Shown: positions 1 to 9,105 of the stretch, in pieces | Layout of the letters: each line of letters opens with the position of its first letter | How positions within the stretch are numbered: the first letter of the stretch is position 1 | Assembly: GCF_030547425.1 (NCBI RefSeq) | Contig: NZ_JAUORH010000025.1 | Span: 1 to 39,910 of the forward strand | DNA from: Tenacibaculum sp. 1_MG-2023 | GTDB lineage: Bacteria; Bacteroidota; Bacteroidia; Flavobacteriales; Flavobacteriaceae | Direction: 5' to 3' | Length of the DNA: 39,910 bases | Notes under the pieces: model-generated | Told to the model about the DNA's origin: nothing | The model's input: only the letters and a program-made list of their open reading frames with translations | Databases searched by the model: none | Program-made: the position numbers and the translations under genes

Positions 1-113
1 TAACCGTCATTCCGAACGCGAGAGAGGAATCTCGCTCAATGAAGTTCCAAATACTCTTTAGAGTCACAAACACTCTATTATAAGATTTCTCAGTCGTACC
101 TTCTTCGAAATGA
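1..113. repeat. dispersed intergenic repeat, copy 1 (GTCATTCC...GAAATGAC type)
   Basis: The segment begins with CGTCATTCCGAACGCGAG and ends with the inverted counterpart CTTCTTCGAAATGACA, so its ends form an imperfect inverted repeat (GTCAT/ATGAC). Short elements of this kind are scattered between genes in Flavobacteriia, by general recollection and not by search. A related element lies at 21554-21652. No ORF fits inside. The left edge may be cut by the window start. Confidence 0.6.
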
Positions 114-134
114 CAAATTTTGTATTTTTACTCT

Positions 135-860
135 ATGAATATAATCATCATCACTGGAGGAAGTAAAGGAATCGGTAAAGCCTTAGCCGAAAAATACGCA
201 CAAGAAAACTATAGAGTGTACTCACTATCTAGAAGCATTGTGGATTTGGAAAATGTAGTACAGCTTTCTGTAGATTTATCTGATACCAAAGCCACACACA
301 ACACATTTAAAATGTTGTTAGATGAAATTCAGAAATTGGAAGTTTCATCGATTACTTTGGTGAATAATGCGGGAAGACTCGGTACTATAGCAAACCTAGA
401 AAATATTCCTTCGGAAGATATTGTCAAAAGTATTCAACTCAACACCACTACTCCACTGATTTTATCCAGTTTGTTTATCAAAGCCACACAACAGTTAACC
501 TGTAAAAAACAAATAATTAGTATCTCATCTGGAGCAGCCGTAAAACCGTATGAAGGTTGGAGTATTTACTGTACGTCTAAAGCAGCTATTGACATGATGA
601 CCAAAACCATTGCTACGGAACAAAACGAGCTTGAACATGGCGTAAAATGTAATGCTATTTACCCTGGAGTGGTAGACACTAATATGCAAACTGATATTAG
701 AAGTACCAATGAAAAAGATTTTAAAAACGTACAACGTTTTATCGATTTAAAAGAAAACGATCAGTTATACACTCCTGAGTACGTTGCTGAAACCATTTTT
801 TCTATAGACACCCAAAACAAACTACAAAATGGGGATATTGTGGATATTCGGAATTTTTAA
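135..860 (+). CDS. SDR-family NAD(P)-dependent oxidoreductase
   Basis: A classical short-chain dehydrogenase/reductase of 241 aa, the usual length. From the ATG at 135 the protein opens directly into the Rossmann strand and the nucleotide-binding motif TGGSKGIG (residues 7-14), followed by NNAG (77-80), the catalytic serine in SISSG (about 132) and YCTSK (Tyr145, Lys149). An in-frame TTG at 120 would add five residues before the strand; ATG at 135 fits the family better. The sequence resembles sepiapterin-reductase or benzil-reductase-like SDRs, but the substrate cannot be read from it. It is a soluble cytoplasmic protein with no signal peptide. It stands alone between the repeat at the left edge and the J-domain gene, with no obvious pathway partner. 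Confidence 0.9.
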   Translation: MNIIIITGGSKGIGKALAEKYAQENYRVYSLSRSIVDLENVVQLSVDLSDTKATHNTFKMLLDEIQKLEVSSITLVNNAGRLGTIANLENIPSEDIVKSIQLNTTTPLILSSLFIKATQQLTCKKQIISISSGAAVKPYEGWSIYCTSKAAIDMMTKTIATEQNELEHGVKCNAIYPGVVDTNMQTDIRSTNEKDFKNVQRFIDLKENDQLYTPEYVAETIFSIDTQNKLQNGDIVDIRNF

Positions 861-981
861 AATATAATTTAACTTGATTCTTACCCTAAATTCTACTACC
901 TTTCGCTAACGTTGAATATAAATTATTAAAACTGAATTAAACTCTTAAGTAAGATATATCTATTATTGATTAATCGAGAAA

Positions 982-1650
982 ATGAACGAAAATTACTATC
1001 AAATTTTAGGATTAGAACCTAACTGCTCAAAAGAAGAAATAAAGAAAGCATATAAAAATTATGCTTCCAAATTCCATCCTGACAAACATAATGGTGATCC
1101 TTTTTTTGAAGAACAATTCAAAAAAATAAAAGAAGCATATGATTTTCTTATAAATAATTTTGAACGTAATAAATTTAACTCGAACTTCAACCAAAGAAAG
1201 TATAATTATAATCAATCTCGTAATTCTTACAGCAAATCTCACAACAACAATCACAAAGCACAAAAAGAAGAATTAGAGAAAATTAAAAAAGAAAAGATTA
1301 AAAAAAAACGTAAGACATTATACTATGTTGACGATAAAATTACGATAAACGGGGGAAATTTATTTGTAAATAATTTTTCTTATAAAATTGCTGATATTGA
1401 CTATATTTTAATAAAAAAAGCTACTTCTACCAACAGTAAAACTTATGCTCCCATATTAATTCTTCTTGGAATTTTCACTCTTACATTTATTATTGGTATT
1501 TTCTTTTTATCAGCTGGTATTGCAGGTCTGTTTCATAAAGAATATATTTTGATTATCTACTACAAAGAAAATCATATCCCAATTATAAAAGGAAAGAAAA
1601 AATATATTGAAAAAATAGAGATGAGTTTGAATTCTGCTTTAAAAGCATAA
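982..1650 (+). CDS. J-domain protein with C-terminal membrane segment
   Basis: Residues 1-60 form a J domain with the HPD tripeptide at 32-34 (in KFHPDKH), which stimulates Hsp70/DnaK ATPase. Then come an Asn/Ser/Lys-rich linker (65-95), a strongly basic Lys-rich stretch (96-111), and a C-terminal module with a long hydrophobic segment at about 156-184 that should span the membrane. The last 35 residues resemble the end of DUF6232-type proteins, a weak impression. There is no DnaJ zinc finger or C-terminal substrate domain, so this is a class-III (type C) J protein. It probably brings DnaK to the inner membrane; the client is unknown. The gene is monocistronic and more AT-rich than its neighbours. 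Confidence 0.75.
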   Translation: MNENYYQILGLEPNCSKEEIKKAYKNYASKFHPDKHNGDPFFEEQFKKIKEAYDFLINNFERNKFNSNFNQRKYNYNQSRNSYSKSHNNNHKAQKEELEKIKKEKIKKKRKTLYYVDDKITINGGNLFVNNFSYKIADIDYILIKKATSTNSKTYAPILILLGIFTLTFIIGIFFLSAGIAGLFHKEYILIIYYKENHIPIIKGKKKYIEKIEMSLNSALKA

Positions 1651-1753
1651 AATCACAACATATAATCCTCTTAATCTTCCGACTTTTTTTCGAAAATTCC
1701 GCTATAATTTTTCAACTATGCAGGTATAACTCTATTAACGAAGCTAAAACCTC

Positions 1754-4195
1754 CTAATAAGCATCCACATCAATAATAAAACGGATCGGTCTAAAGTCTT
1801 TGACCGCTTCAAAAGTATTTTTAATTTTTTGTAATTGCTCTTTTGTTTTTCCTAAGGATTGCTTTGGCGGAATTTTAATCACTAAATTTTTAATATACTG
1901 ATTTCGAATACGAGAAACTGCGGGTGCCGTAGGACCTAATACATTTTCATGAAACACATTTTGTAACGCTTTGGCTAACCAGTTAATACCATTATCAACA
2001 CGCGTGTAATCTTTGTGTTTTAGGGTGATTTTTATCAAACGATAGTATGGCGGATAATGAAACTGCCAACGATCTTGCAACTGCTCTTTATACATTTCTG
2101 TATAATTGTTAGTAGATACCTGCTGTAAAATCTGATGATATGGGTTGTAGGTTTGTATGGCCACATTTCCTTGTTTTTTAGTACGTCCTGCCCTACCCGA
2201 TACTTGTACCATCAATTGAAAAGCACGTTCGTGTGCTCTAAAATCAGGGAAGTTGAGCATAGCATCTGCATTTAAGATTCCTACCAACGATACATTTTCA
2301 AAATCCAATCCTTTAGAAAGCATTTGCGTTCCTACCAAAACATCAATTTCTTGCGCTTCAAAAGCCCCAATAATCTTTTGATACCCATATTTACCGCGCG
2401 TGGTATCCAAATCCATTCGTCCAATGGTATGATTCGGAAATAGCTCTTTGAGTTCTAATTCTATTTGCTCCGTTCCAAAACCTTTGGTGTCTAAAGTAGC
2501 ACTTCCACAAGCACCACAGCTGTTCGGCATGGAACGCTGATAATGGCAGTAATGACATTTTAACTCCTTTCGGAATTTATGATAGGTTAAACTCACGTCG
2601 CAATTCGGACATTGAGGAGATACTCCACAGGTAGTACATTCTACCACTGGCGAAAATCCGCGTCGGTTTTGAAATAAAATAACCTGCTCTTTTTCCTCTA
2701 ACGCTTCCGTAATCATTTTTAGCAATCGATCAGAAAAATGACCGTTCATTTCCTTTTTTCGATGCTTTTCTTTAATGTCTATCAGCTCGATTTTAGGCAA
2801 CTGAATGTTCCCGAAACGACGCGTTAATTCTACAAATCCGTATTTAGATTGTGTAGCATTGAAATAACTCTCTATAGATGGCGTAGCAGAACCTAACAAC
2901 ACTTTTGCTTGGTGTAAATGACCTAATACTACCGAGGCATCGCGTGCGTTGTAACGTGGTGACGGTTCAAATTGCTTGTACGACGTTTCGTGCTCTTCAT
3001 CCACAACAATCAACCCTAAGTTTGAAAACGGTAAAAACAACGAAGAACGTGCTCCTAAAACAATTTGTGCTTTCGGTTTGTTTTCTAAGACATTATTCCA
3101 CACCTCTACGCGTTCATTCATTGAGTATTTTGAATGGAATACCGAAATAAAGTTTCCAAAGTAGTTTTGTAAACGGGTGATGATTTGGGTTGTTAAAGCG
3201 ATTTCTGGCAGTAAAAACAATACTTGTTTTCCTTCGGCAATCACTTCTTTAATCAGTTTTACATAAATTTCTGTTTTACCAGAACCTGTAACCCCGTGTA
3301 ATAAACTTACTTGTTGTGTTTCGAAAGAAGTTTTTATTTGACTGAAGGCTTCCTGCTGAAACTCGTTCAATTCTTTTATTTGATTCGTTTCCCCTTGATA
3401 ACTAATTCGATCGGTTTGAATGTGATAAAACTCAAAAATATCTTTATCAACCAAGGCTTTTAAAACTGCGGAAGAAGCTCCCGACTGTTCTTCTAAATCT
3501 TTTACTTTTATCGGCTTTTTAGCCGCTACTAACTGAAAATACGTCAGTACAGCTTCTCGTTGCTTTTTAGCTCTTGAAAGTTGCTCTAAAAGTGTTTGTA
3601 AGCCTTCATTTGAATTATAGTTGTTATGTAACCGAACATACTTAACCAGTTTAGGTTTGTAGGTTTCGTAAATCTCTTCTTTAATGTAAATCGCGCTCTT
3701 CTCTATCAATCCGTTAATGATAGGTAGTACGGTTTTTTTTCCTAAGATATCCGAAACTTGATGTATGGTTAACTGTGAATGATCCTGTAAGGCTTCAAAA
3801 ATTAAAAACTCTTCATCGGTTAAAATAGTTTCCTCAGTGAATTCCTCGTTTTTATAGACAATCGTTTCACTTTCTAGCAAAAATGCGGATGGTAAGGCTG
3901 CTCTGTACACATCTCCTAACGAACACAAATAATAACTCGAAATCCACTGCCAGTGTTTTAGTTGCTGTTCCGTTATAATAGGCGTATCATCTAAAATTTG
4001 ATGAATGTCTTTGGCTTCATATAATTCGGGTGCATTTTGGTGAATGTTAAACACCAATGCGGTATATATTTTACTTTTTCCGAAAGAAACGGCTACACGC
4101 ATTCCTTTTTTTAAGAAAGAGGCTTCTGCTTCGGTTACCGAATAGGTAAACGTTTTTTGCAACGGAATGGGTAATATGACGTCGATGAAATGGAT
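1754..4195 (-). CDS. priA: primosomal protein N' (replication restart helicase PriA)
   Basis: PriA is a 3'-5' superfamily-2 DNA helicase that reloads the replisome at stalled forks. Counting from the internal TTG at 4162 (802 aa), Walker A is GVTGSGKT (290-297), the Walker B box is DEEH (388-391), and eight zinc-binding cysteines lie at 509, 512, 518, 521, 536, 539, 549 and 552. The N-terminal beta domain normally begins with a FIDVILPIPL-like strand. That sequence is encoded in frame upstream of the TTG (4163-4189), but no ATG, GTG or TTG lies between it and the in-frame stop at 4208-4210. I therefore place the start at the ATC codon 4193-4195 (813 aa), giving IHFIDVILPIPLQKTF at the N-terminus. 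A TTG start would remove a conserved strand. Gene identity is certain; the start is not. Confidence 0.93.
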   Translation of the reverse strand: MHFIDVILPIPLQKTFTYSVTEAEASFLKKGMRVAVSFGKSKIYTALVFNIHQNAPELYEAKDIHQILDDTPIITEQQLKHWQWISSYYLCSLGDVYRAALPSAFLLESETIVYKNEEFTEETILTDEEFLIFEALQDHSQLTIHQVSDILGKKTVLPIINGLIEKSAIYIKEEIYETYKPKLVKYVRLHNNYNSNEGLQTLLEQLSRAKKQREAVLTYFQLVAAKKPIKVKDLEEQSGASSAVLKALVDKDIFEFYHIQTDRISYQGETNQIKELNEFQQEAFSQIKTSFETQQVSLLHGVTGSGKTEIYVKLIKEVIAEGKQVLFLLPEIALTTQIITRLQNYFGNFISVFHSKYSMNERVEVWNNVLENKPKAQIVLGARSSLFLPFSNLGLIVVDEEHETSYKQFEPSPRYNARDASVVLGHLHQAKVLLGSATPSIESYFNATQSKYGFVELTRRFGNIQLPKIELIDIKEKHRKKEMNGHFSDRLLKMITEALEEKEQVILFQNRRGFSPVVECTTCGVSPQCPNCDVSLTYHKFRKELKCHYCHYQRSMPNSCGACGSATLDTKGFGTEQIELELKELFPNHTIGRMDLDTTRGKYGYQKIIGAFEAQEIDVLVGTQMLSKGLDFENVSLVGILNADAMLNFPDFRAHERAFQLMVQVSGRAGRTKKQGNVAIQTYNPYHQILQQVSTNNYTEMYKEQLQDRWQFHYPPYYRLIKITLKHKDYTRVDNGINWLAKALQNVFHENVLGPTAPAVSRIRNQYIKNLVIKIPPKQSLGKTKEQLQKIKNTFEAVKDFRPIRFIIDVDAY

Positions 4196-4318
4196 AGAAT
4201 CTTCTTTTTAAGTTAGACCAAAACTACACAAAAATGAGTAGACTATAAATACTAAGTTTGTGTATTTAACCTTTAGTTTCTACGGTATTTTATACTAAAC
4301 TCTAAAGGGTTGTTTGAG

Positions 4319-4540
4319 TTAATCACTTATCATTTCTAAGTACAACTTTTCTACTTTAGCTCTCGCCCAAGGTGTTGTTCTTAAAAACTTTAAACTCGAT
4401 TTATAGGTTGGGTTCTTTTTAAAGGCATTTATATTCAACATCTCTCCCATTTCTTCCCAACCATATTCTAGGTATAGTTCTTCTAACATGGTGGCTAGTT
4501 TTATTCCGTGAAGTGGATTATTTGGCTGTTCTTGACTCAT
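4319..4540 (-). CDS. VF530 family (DUF2132) small DNA-binding-like protein
   Basis: This 73-aa protein carries the family signature almost intact: NPLHGIKL near the start, YGWEEMG in the middle, then [20 protein letters not shown] at the C-terminus. VF530/DUF2132 proteins are small helical proteins from Proteobacteria and Bacteroidota, described structurally as related to DNA-binding folds, with no firmly established role. The gene starts 18 bp after the stop of the thioredoxin-like gene on the same strand, so the two are probably co-transcribed. priA follows about 120 bp downstream in the same direction. No signal peptide or membrane segment is present. Confidence 0.88.
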   Translation of the reverse strand: MSQEQPNNPLHGIKLATMLEELYLEYGWEEMGEMLNINAFKKNPTYKSSLKFLRTTPWARAKVEKLYLEMISD

Positions 4541-4558
4541 GCTACAAAGGTAAATATT

Positions 4559-5104
4559 CTATTGTAGTAATTCGTCTAACAAAATTCTAAATTTATCACT
4601 ATTCCAATCGGCAGGTCCTTTTTTATCTACAACAATAGTTCCATTCTTATCAATTATAAACGTTGCAGGAATTGAATTGCTTACTAACTGGCTAGGTACT
4701 TTTGATAAAATGTTATACGTTGGTAAATCATACCCTTTGTCTTTATAAAAAGCCTCAATCGTTGTCCAATCTTCGTTACTCACAAATACAAACTCAACCT
4801 TGTCTTTATAATCGTCGTATAGTTTTTGAATACTTGGCATTTCGGCAATACAAGGTGGACACCAAGTTGCCCAAAAGTTTATAAAAACTACTTTACCCTT
4901 TGTTTCATTAAAATCAATATTAGTAGTGTTTAAACCTTTAAGATTCCAATTGTAGTCATTTAATGTTTCTCTTTTTTCTTCAGTAATCGTTGAAGGAGAA
5001 AACGAAACTAATCTAATAAAATAAACTTTAGTTGGTGGGTATAATAATAAACCAATAATTACGACAAATATGATGTTTGAAATTGTTTTTTTGTTGAGTT
5101 TCAT
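4559..5104 (-). CDS. TlpA-like membrane-anchored thioredoxin-fold protein
   Basis: A 181-aa TlpA/ResA-type thiol-disulfide protein from the ATG at 5104; the longer in-frame reading from 5140 adds twelve residues before the membrane anchor and is less likely. Residues 9-22 form one N-terminal membrane segment, so the thioredoxin domain faces the periplasm. The active site is WATWCPPC (Cys82, Cys85), and IPATFIID supplies the cis-proline loop. Family members reduce or isomerise disulfides in exported proteins or cytochrome c maturation. No cytochrome maturation gene is nearby, so the substrate is open. It is the first gene of a minus-strand unit with the DUF2132 gene. Confidence 0.88.
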   Translation of the reverse strand: MKLNKKTISNIIFVVIIGLLLYPPTKVYFIRLVSFSPSTITEEKRETLNDYNWNLKGLNTTNIDFNETKGKVVFINFWATWCPPCIAEMPSIQKLYDDYKDKVEFVFVSNEDWTTIEAFYKDKGYDLPTYNILSKVPSQLVSNSIPATFIIDKNGTIVVDKKGPADWNSDKFRILLDELLQ

Positions 5105-5407
5105 TAAAATTATTTTTAGCTGAATTGTCGCTTTAATCACTAGAACATTACAGAGTAATTATCTTTTCTCTTAACCTTTTTCAAATCTACCATTCTTTGC
5201 TAAGACAAGGAAAATATTAACAAACATTTGGGTACTATACTATTATAATATTACACAGATTCGACTGTATTGTTTGCTAATTTTTCAATACTTTAGCATC
5301 ACTTTTTTAAATAAACAATACACAATAATGAAACCTACATGAATAAAATAATGTTTACTTAATATTTTATTCGTTAAAAGGTTACAAAAACAATAAAAAA
5401 CAAACAC
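5105..5407. promoter_or_regulatory. divergent intergenic region with an inverted repeat upstream of gcvT
   Basis: This 303-bp gap separates the minus-strand thioredoxin gene from plus-strand gcvT and must hold both promoters. It contains a perfect 10-bp inverted repeat, TGTATTGTTT at 5266-5275 and AAACAATACA at 5313-5322, about 85 bp before gcvT. This could be an operator or a transcript hairpin. I looked for a glycine riboswitch core and did not find one. No ORF is convincing here. Confidence 0.35.
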
Positions 5408-6490
5408 ATGAAAAATACAGCTTTATCACATGTACATGAGGCTTTGGGAGCCAAAATGGTTCCTTTTGCAGGTTATAATATGCCTGTACAATACGAAGGA
5501 GTAACTACTGAACACGAAACTGTTAGAAAAGGAGTTGGTGTTTTTGATGTAAGCCATATGGGAGAGTTCTTTTTAAAAGGAGAAAACGCTTTGGCTTTAA
5601 TTCAAAAAATATCTTCTAACGATGCTTCTAAATTAGTCCCTGGAAAAGCACAATACAGCTGTATGCCTAATACTGACGGAGGAATTGTAGATGATTTAAT
5701 TATTTACATGATTGCTGAAAATGAGTATATGTTGGTAGTAAACGCTTCTAATATTGAAAAAGACTGGAACTGGATTTCTCAACACAACGATTTAAACGTT
5801 GAGATGGAGAACCGTTCTGAAGAATGGTCGTTATTAGCTATTCAAGGGCCTAAAGCTACAGAAGCAATGCAATCGTTAACTTCAGTTGATTTATCAAATA
5901 TTAAATTCTATACTTTTGAAATCACTGATTTTGCTGGAATTCCGAATGTAGTAGTTTCTGCTACTGGATATACTGGTTCTGGTGGATTTGAAGTATATGT
6001 AAAAAATGAAGATGTTGAACAACTTTGGAACAAGGTTTTTGAAGCTGGTAAAGATTGGGGAATTAAGCCTATTGGTTTAGCTGCTCGTGATACGTTACGT
6101 TTAGAAATGGGCTACTGTTTATATGGTAACGATATTGATGATACTACCTCTCCTTTAGAAGCTGGTTTAGGGTGGATTACTAAGTTTACAAAAGATTTTG
6201 TAAATGCTGAAGCTTTAAAAGCCCAAAAAGAAGCAGGTGTTACTCGTAAGTTAGTTGCATTTGAATTAACTGAGCGTGGTGTTCCTCGTCATGATTACGA
6301 AATTGTTGATGCCGATGGAAACAATATTGGTCGTGTTACTTCAGGAACGATGAGTCCGTCATTAGGAAAAGGAATTGGATTAGGATATGTTACTACTGAA
6401 AACTCTAAAGTTGATAGTGCTATTTTTATCCAAGTTCGTAAAAAACAAATTCCTGCTAAAGTAGTGAAGTTACCTTTTTATAAAGGTTAA
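5408..6490 (+). CDS. gcvT: glycine cleavage system T protein (aminomethyltransferase)
   Basis: GcvT takes the aminomethyl group from lipoylated GcvH, passes the one-carbon unit to tetrahydrofolate and releases ammonia. The 360-aa length is standard. Family sequences visible include FDVSHMGEF near residue 45, the [14 protein letters not shown] block (folate-binding region), [19 protein letters not shown], and the C-terminal barrel with [16 protein letters not shown]. The ATG at 5408 starts directly with the family N-terminus. gcvH and gcvP are not in the window, so the system is dispersed, which is common in Bacteroidota. A strong hairpin terminator follows 14 bp after the stop. Confidence 0.96.
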   Translation: MKNTALSHVHEALGAKMVPFAGYNMPVQYEGVTTEHETVRKGVGVFDVSHMGEFFLKGENALALIQKISSNDASKLVPGKAQYSCMPNTDGGIVDDLIIYMIAENEYMLVVNASNIEKDWNWISQHNDLNVEMENRSEEWSLLAIQGPKATEAMQSLTSVDLSNIKFYTFEITDFAGIPNVVVSATGYTGSGGFEVYVKNEDVEQLWNKVFEAGKDWGIKPIGLAARDTLRLEMGYCLYGNDIDDTTSPLEAGLGWITKFTKDFVNAEALKAQKEAGVTRKLVAFELTERGVPRHDYEIVDADGNNIGRVTSGTMSPSLGKGIGLGYVTTENSKVDSAIFIQVRKKQIPAKVVKLPFYKG

Positions 6491-6503
6491 TCATATTTCT
6501 AAA

Positions 6504-6531
6504 AAAAAGCAGCTTTTTAAAGCTGCTTTTT
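6504..6531 (+). terminator. Rho-independent terminator of gcvT
   Basis: The 12-bp stem AAAAAGCAGCTT / AAGCTGCTTTTT with a TTTA loop lies just after the gcvT stop. Its T-rich 3' arm suits plus-strand termination; the A-rich 5' arm makes it potentially bidirectional. A second AT-only hairpin follows at 6546-6573 (11-bp stem around CCCCAA). Confidence 0.85.
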
Positions 6532-6690
6532 ACCCCTTAAAGAATAATTTAATTTTCCCCAAAAAATTAAATTGAATACTCATTTTTTACTTTGAGCACT
6601 TCAAATATCTAGAACAAAAGAGCCTTTTTAGTTTTAACATCCTTAAATGACACCTTTTTAGATATAAGTGTACTATTTTACATCTTAAGA

Positions 6691-6726
6691 GTTAAAAAGC
6701 AGTTCTTTAAAGAACTGCTTTTTAAC
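6691..6726 (-). terminator. Terminator of the MacAB-type operon
   Basis: This is a perfect 36-nt palindrome (two 18-bp arms: GTTAAAAAGCAGTTCTTT and its complement), 24 bp downstream of the adaptor gene on the minus strand. It shares the AAAAAGCAG...CTGCTTTTT arms of the gcvT terminator but differs in the inner stem. It probably works in both directions between the convergent genes. The stretch 6574-6690 between the hairpins shows nothing else. Confidence 0.8.
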
Positions 6727-6750
6727 TATAAATCAATGTTTTAGATATTA

Positions 6751-7851
6751 TTAATCTTTCTTCTCATCATCTTTTGATACTTTGTTCCAGATTTTAATTT
6801 CATCATCGGCAGTTATTCCTTCCAAAATCTCAACATTAACCCCATCTGAGATACCTAATTTAATTTCTCTTTTTTCAAATTTTTGATCTCCTTTTTTTAC
6901 TTCTACATAAGGTTCCTCTGTTTTTCTATCAAACTGTAGTAAAGCTTCTTTTATAGACAAAACACTATCTTTTTTATTTAAAACTATTTCTGCATTTGCA
7001 CTATAACCTGCTCTAATAAAATGCTCTTTATCCAATGATACATCTGCTTTAATTTTAAACTGTACTGCTCCACCTTCATCTGTTCCTTTAGGTGCAATAA
7101 AATTTAGTACCGCAGGAAACTTCTTGTCTTCTATAGCCCCTAAAGCAACTTCTATATTAGTTCCTTTTTTAAGTTTACCTACTTCGGACTCATCAACTTG
7201 ACCTTCAAAAATCATTTTCGTCATATCTGCAATAGTAGCTATGGTAGTACCTGCATTAAAATTGTTAGACTGAATAACTTGATACCCCTTTTTTACTGGA
7301 ATTTCCACTACCATTCCAGAGGTTGTAGCTCTTATATTCGTATTAGCTCCTGAAGAACCAGCTGACCCTCTTTTAATAATTTGAAAATCATTTTGGGCAT
7401 TTCTTAAATCATTTTTTGCTTGATTGTATGACAATTGTGATGCTTCAAACTCTTGACTAGAAATAACACCTTTATCAAAAAGCTTCTTATTTCTATCGTA
7501 TTGCGTTTTAGCATTGTTTAATTGAATTTGTACTGAGTTTATTCTTCCTCTAGCACTTTGTAACGATTGTTCGTTAGGTACTACTCTAACAGTTGCTAAT
7601 AAATCTCCTGCTTTTACAATAGCTCCTTCTTCAACCACAATTTTATCTATAATTCCTGCTATTTGAGGTTTTATTTCTACTTCTTCTAAAGGTACTACTT
7701 TTCCTGTAGCTACACTCTTTTTTACAATGGTAGCTTTGAAAGGTTTTTCTGTTTCATATTCAATTGGTGATGCACTGTTCTTTTTACCAAACCATATTAA
7801 CACCGCTATTAATGCTAACGCTACCCCACCAAAAACGATTATTCTTTTCAT
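6751..7851 (-). CDS. periplasmic adaptor subunit of a MacA/HlyD-type efflux system
   Basis: A 366-aa membrane fusion protein. Residues 4-20 form an N-terminal inner-membrane anchor. Next come the first half of the lipoyl/barrel-sandwich domain (VEIKPQIAGIIDKI, about 60-75), a helical hairpin rich in Gln, Asn and Lys (about 90-160), the second lipoyl half (IRATTSGMVVEIPVKKG), and the beta-barrel and membrane-proximal domains (VDESEVGKLKKG onward). Such adaptors link an ABC exporter to an outer-membrane TolC-like channel; no TolC homologue is in the window. It is the last gene of a four-gene minus-strand operon, 34 bp after the second permease gene. Confidence 0.9.
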   Translation of the reverse strand: MKRIIVFGGVALALIAVLIWFGKKNSASPIEYETEKPFKATIVKKSVATGKVVPLEEVEIKPQIAGIIDKIVVEEGAIVKAGDLLATVRVVPNEQSLQSARGRINSVQIQLNNAKTQYDRNKKLFDKGVISSQEFEASQLSYNQAKNDLRNAQNDFQIIKRGSAGSSGANTNIRATTSGMVVEIPVKKGYQVIQSNNFNAGTTIATIADMTKMIFEGQVDESEVGKLKKGTNIEVALGAIEDKKFPAVLNFIAPKGTDEGGAVQFKIKADVSLDKEHFIRAGYSANAEIVLNKKDSVLSIKEALLQFDRKTEEPYVEVKKGDQKFEKREIKLGISDGVNVEILEGITADDEIKIWNKVSKDDEKKD

Positions 7852-7885
7852 TTCTTTATAATTTATTTTCTTGTTAATTGACTGT

Positions 7886-9103
7886 TTATTCTTCTCTTAA
7901 TGCCTCTATAGGTTGTATTATTGTTGCCATATAAGCAGGTATAAACCCTATTAAAGTTCCTAAAACTATTAATACTGTATAAGCTATTAATATTATGGGA
8001 ATATCTACTGTCGGATTTGTTAATAAGTCTGCTGCATCTATTCCCATTAAAACTAATCCTCCTGCTATAATCCCCAGAGAGCCTGCTAACAAGGTTAAGA
8101 AAACTGATTCTAAAATAATTTGTTGTCTTATTTTTCCTGGTGTAGCTCCTAATGCTCTTCTGATTCCAATTTCCTTGGTTCGTTCTTTTACCGTTATCAA
8201 TAATATATTACCAATAGCAAAAACTCCTGCTATTAAGGTTGCAATCCCTACAAACCAAGTTAAAAACTGCATTCCTGTTAAAAAACCTGTTACTTTAGCT
8301 ATTTCTTTTCCTAAATTAAACCCTCTAAAAGCTCTATTATCATCAGGGTGTATTTTATGTAGTCTTTGTAGTAAAACTTTCACATCTGCTTCTACTTGTT
8401 CAATATCATATTCAGTTTTTCCTGTGATAACCATCCAACGAAATTTATCTCCCTGATTATAAACAAGTCGAAATGTACTAAATGGTATATGGATATTATT
8501 GGTACCTTCAAACCTACTTGGTTTATATACGCCTATTATCATATAACCAATGTTGTTTATTTTTATGTAAGAACCTAGAGCTTCTTCATCTTTATCAAAT
8601 AATTGCTTGTAAACTTCATCACTTATTACACAAACTTTTTTATTTTCATTAATATCTTGTTGATTGATAAATCTGCCTTCTATTAACTTTTTTTTCTGTA
8701 CTTTGTCTAATAAAGGGTAATCTCCAAAAACTGTTAAATTAGCTGTTTTAAGACCATATACAACTTGACTTACAGTTACATTTCTGGGAACGACAAACTC
8801 TACACCTTCTATTTCGCTTCTTATTTTTTCTACATCTCTTGTTGTTAAATTAATTTGTCTTCCTTCTTGAAAGCCTTTAAATGGTTTTGATGTTTTACTT
8901 CCAGACATAAAAACACTATTCGTTGCAAAATCACCAAACAAGTTATTAAATCCGTTTTCAATTCCTTTTGCTGCACCTAAAAGTCCTACTAATAAAAGTA
9001 TTCCCCAAAAAGCTCCAAATATTGTAATAGCTGTTCTAGTTTTGTTTTTACGAATACTTCCGTAAACTTCTTGCCAAGTATCTTTATCAAATAAAAACTT
9101 CAT
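7886..9103 (-). CDS. MacB/FtsX-type ABC transporter permease (second permease)
   Basis: The 405-aa protein has one N-terminal membrane segment (about 25-45, after an amphipathic RKNKTRTAIT entry), a large periplasmic MacB-core domain (about 50-270), and a C-terminal FtsX domain with three membrane segments and the cytoplasmic coupling sequence ERTKEIGIRRALGATP. Unlike E. coli MacB it carries no ATPase domain. It lies 2 bp after the preceding permease gene, which is similar in layout but clearly diverged, suggesting a heterodimeric transmembrane part. Substrates of MacAB-like systems include peptides, siderophores and macrolides; none can be assigned here. Confidence 0.9.
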   Translation of the reverse strand: MKFLFDKDTWQEVYGSIRKNKTRTAITIFGAFWGILLLVGLLGAAKGIENGFNNLFGDFATNSVFMSGSKTSKPFKGFQEGRQINLTTRDVEKIRSEIEGVEFVVPRNVTVSQVVYGLKTANLTVFGDYPLLDKVQKKKLIEGRFINQQDINENKKVCVISDEVYKQLFDKDEEALGSYIKINNIGYMIIGVYKPSRFEGTNNIHIPFSTFRLVYNQGDKFRWMVITGKTEYDIEQVEADVKVLLQRLHKIHPDDNRAFRGFNLGKEIAKVTGFLTGMQFLTWFVGIATLIAGVFAIGNILLITVKERTKEIGIRRALGATPGKIRQQIILESVFLTLLAGSLGIIAGGLVLMGIDAADLLTNPTVDIPIILIAYTVLIVLGTLIGFIPAYMATIIQPIEALREE

Positions 9104-9105
9104 AA

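Noticed and set aside
4240..4318. Hairpin (CCTTTAG/CTAAAGG) between the DUF2132 gene and priA as an attenuator
   Set aside because: The stem is short with bulges, has no T tract in the proper place and a long loop; it is too weak to list.
5105..5407. Glycine riboswitch upstream of gcvT
   Set aside because: No glycine aptamer core could be found; only a simple inverted repeat is present.
7995..8456. 153-codon plus-strand reading frame
   Set aside because: It is antisense to the second exporter permease, whose domains are intact, and has no family features.
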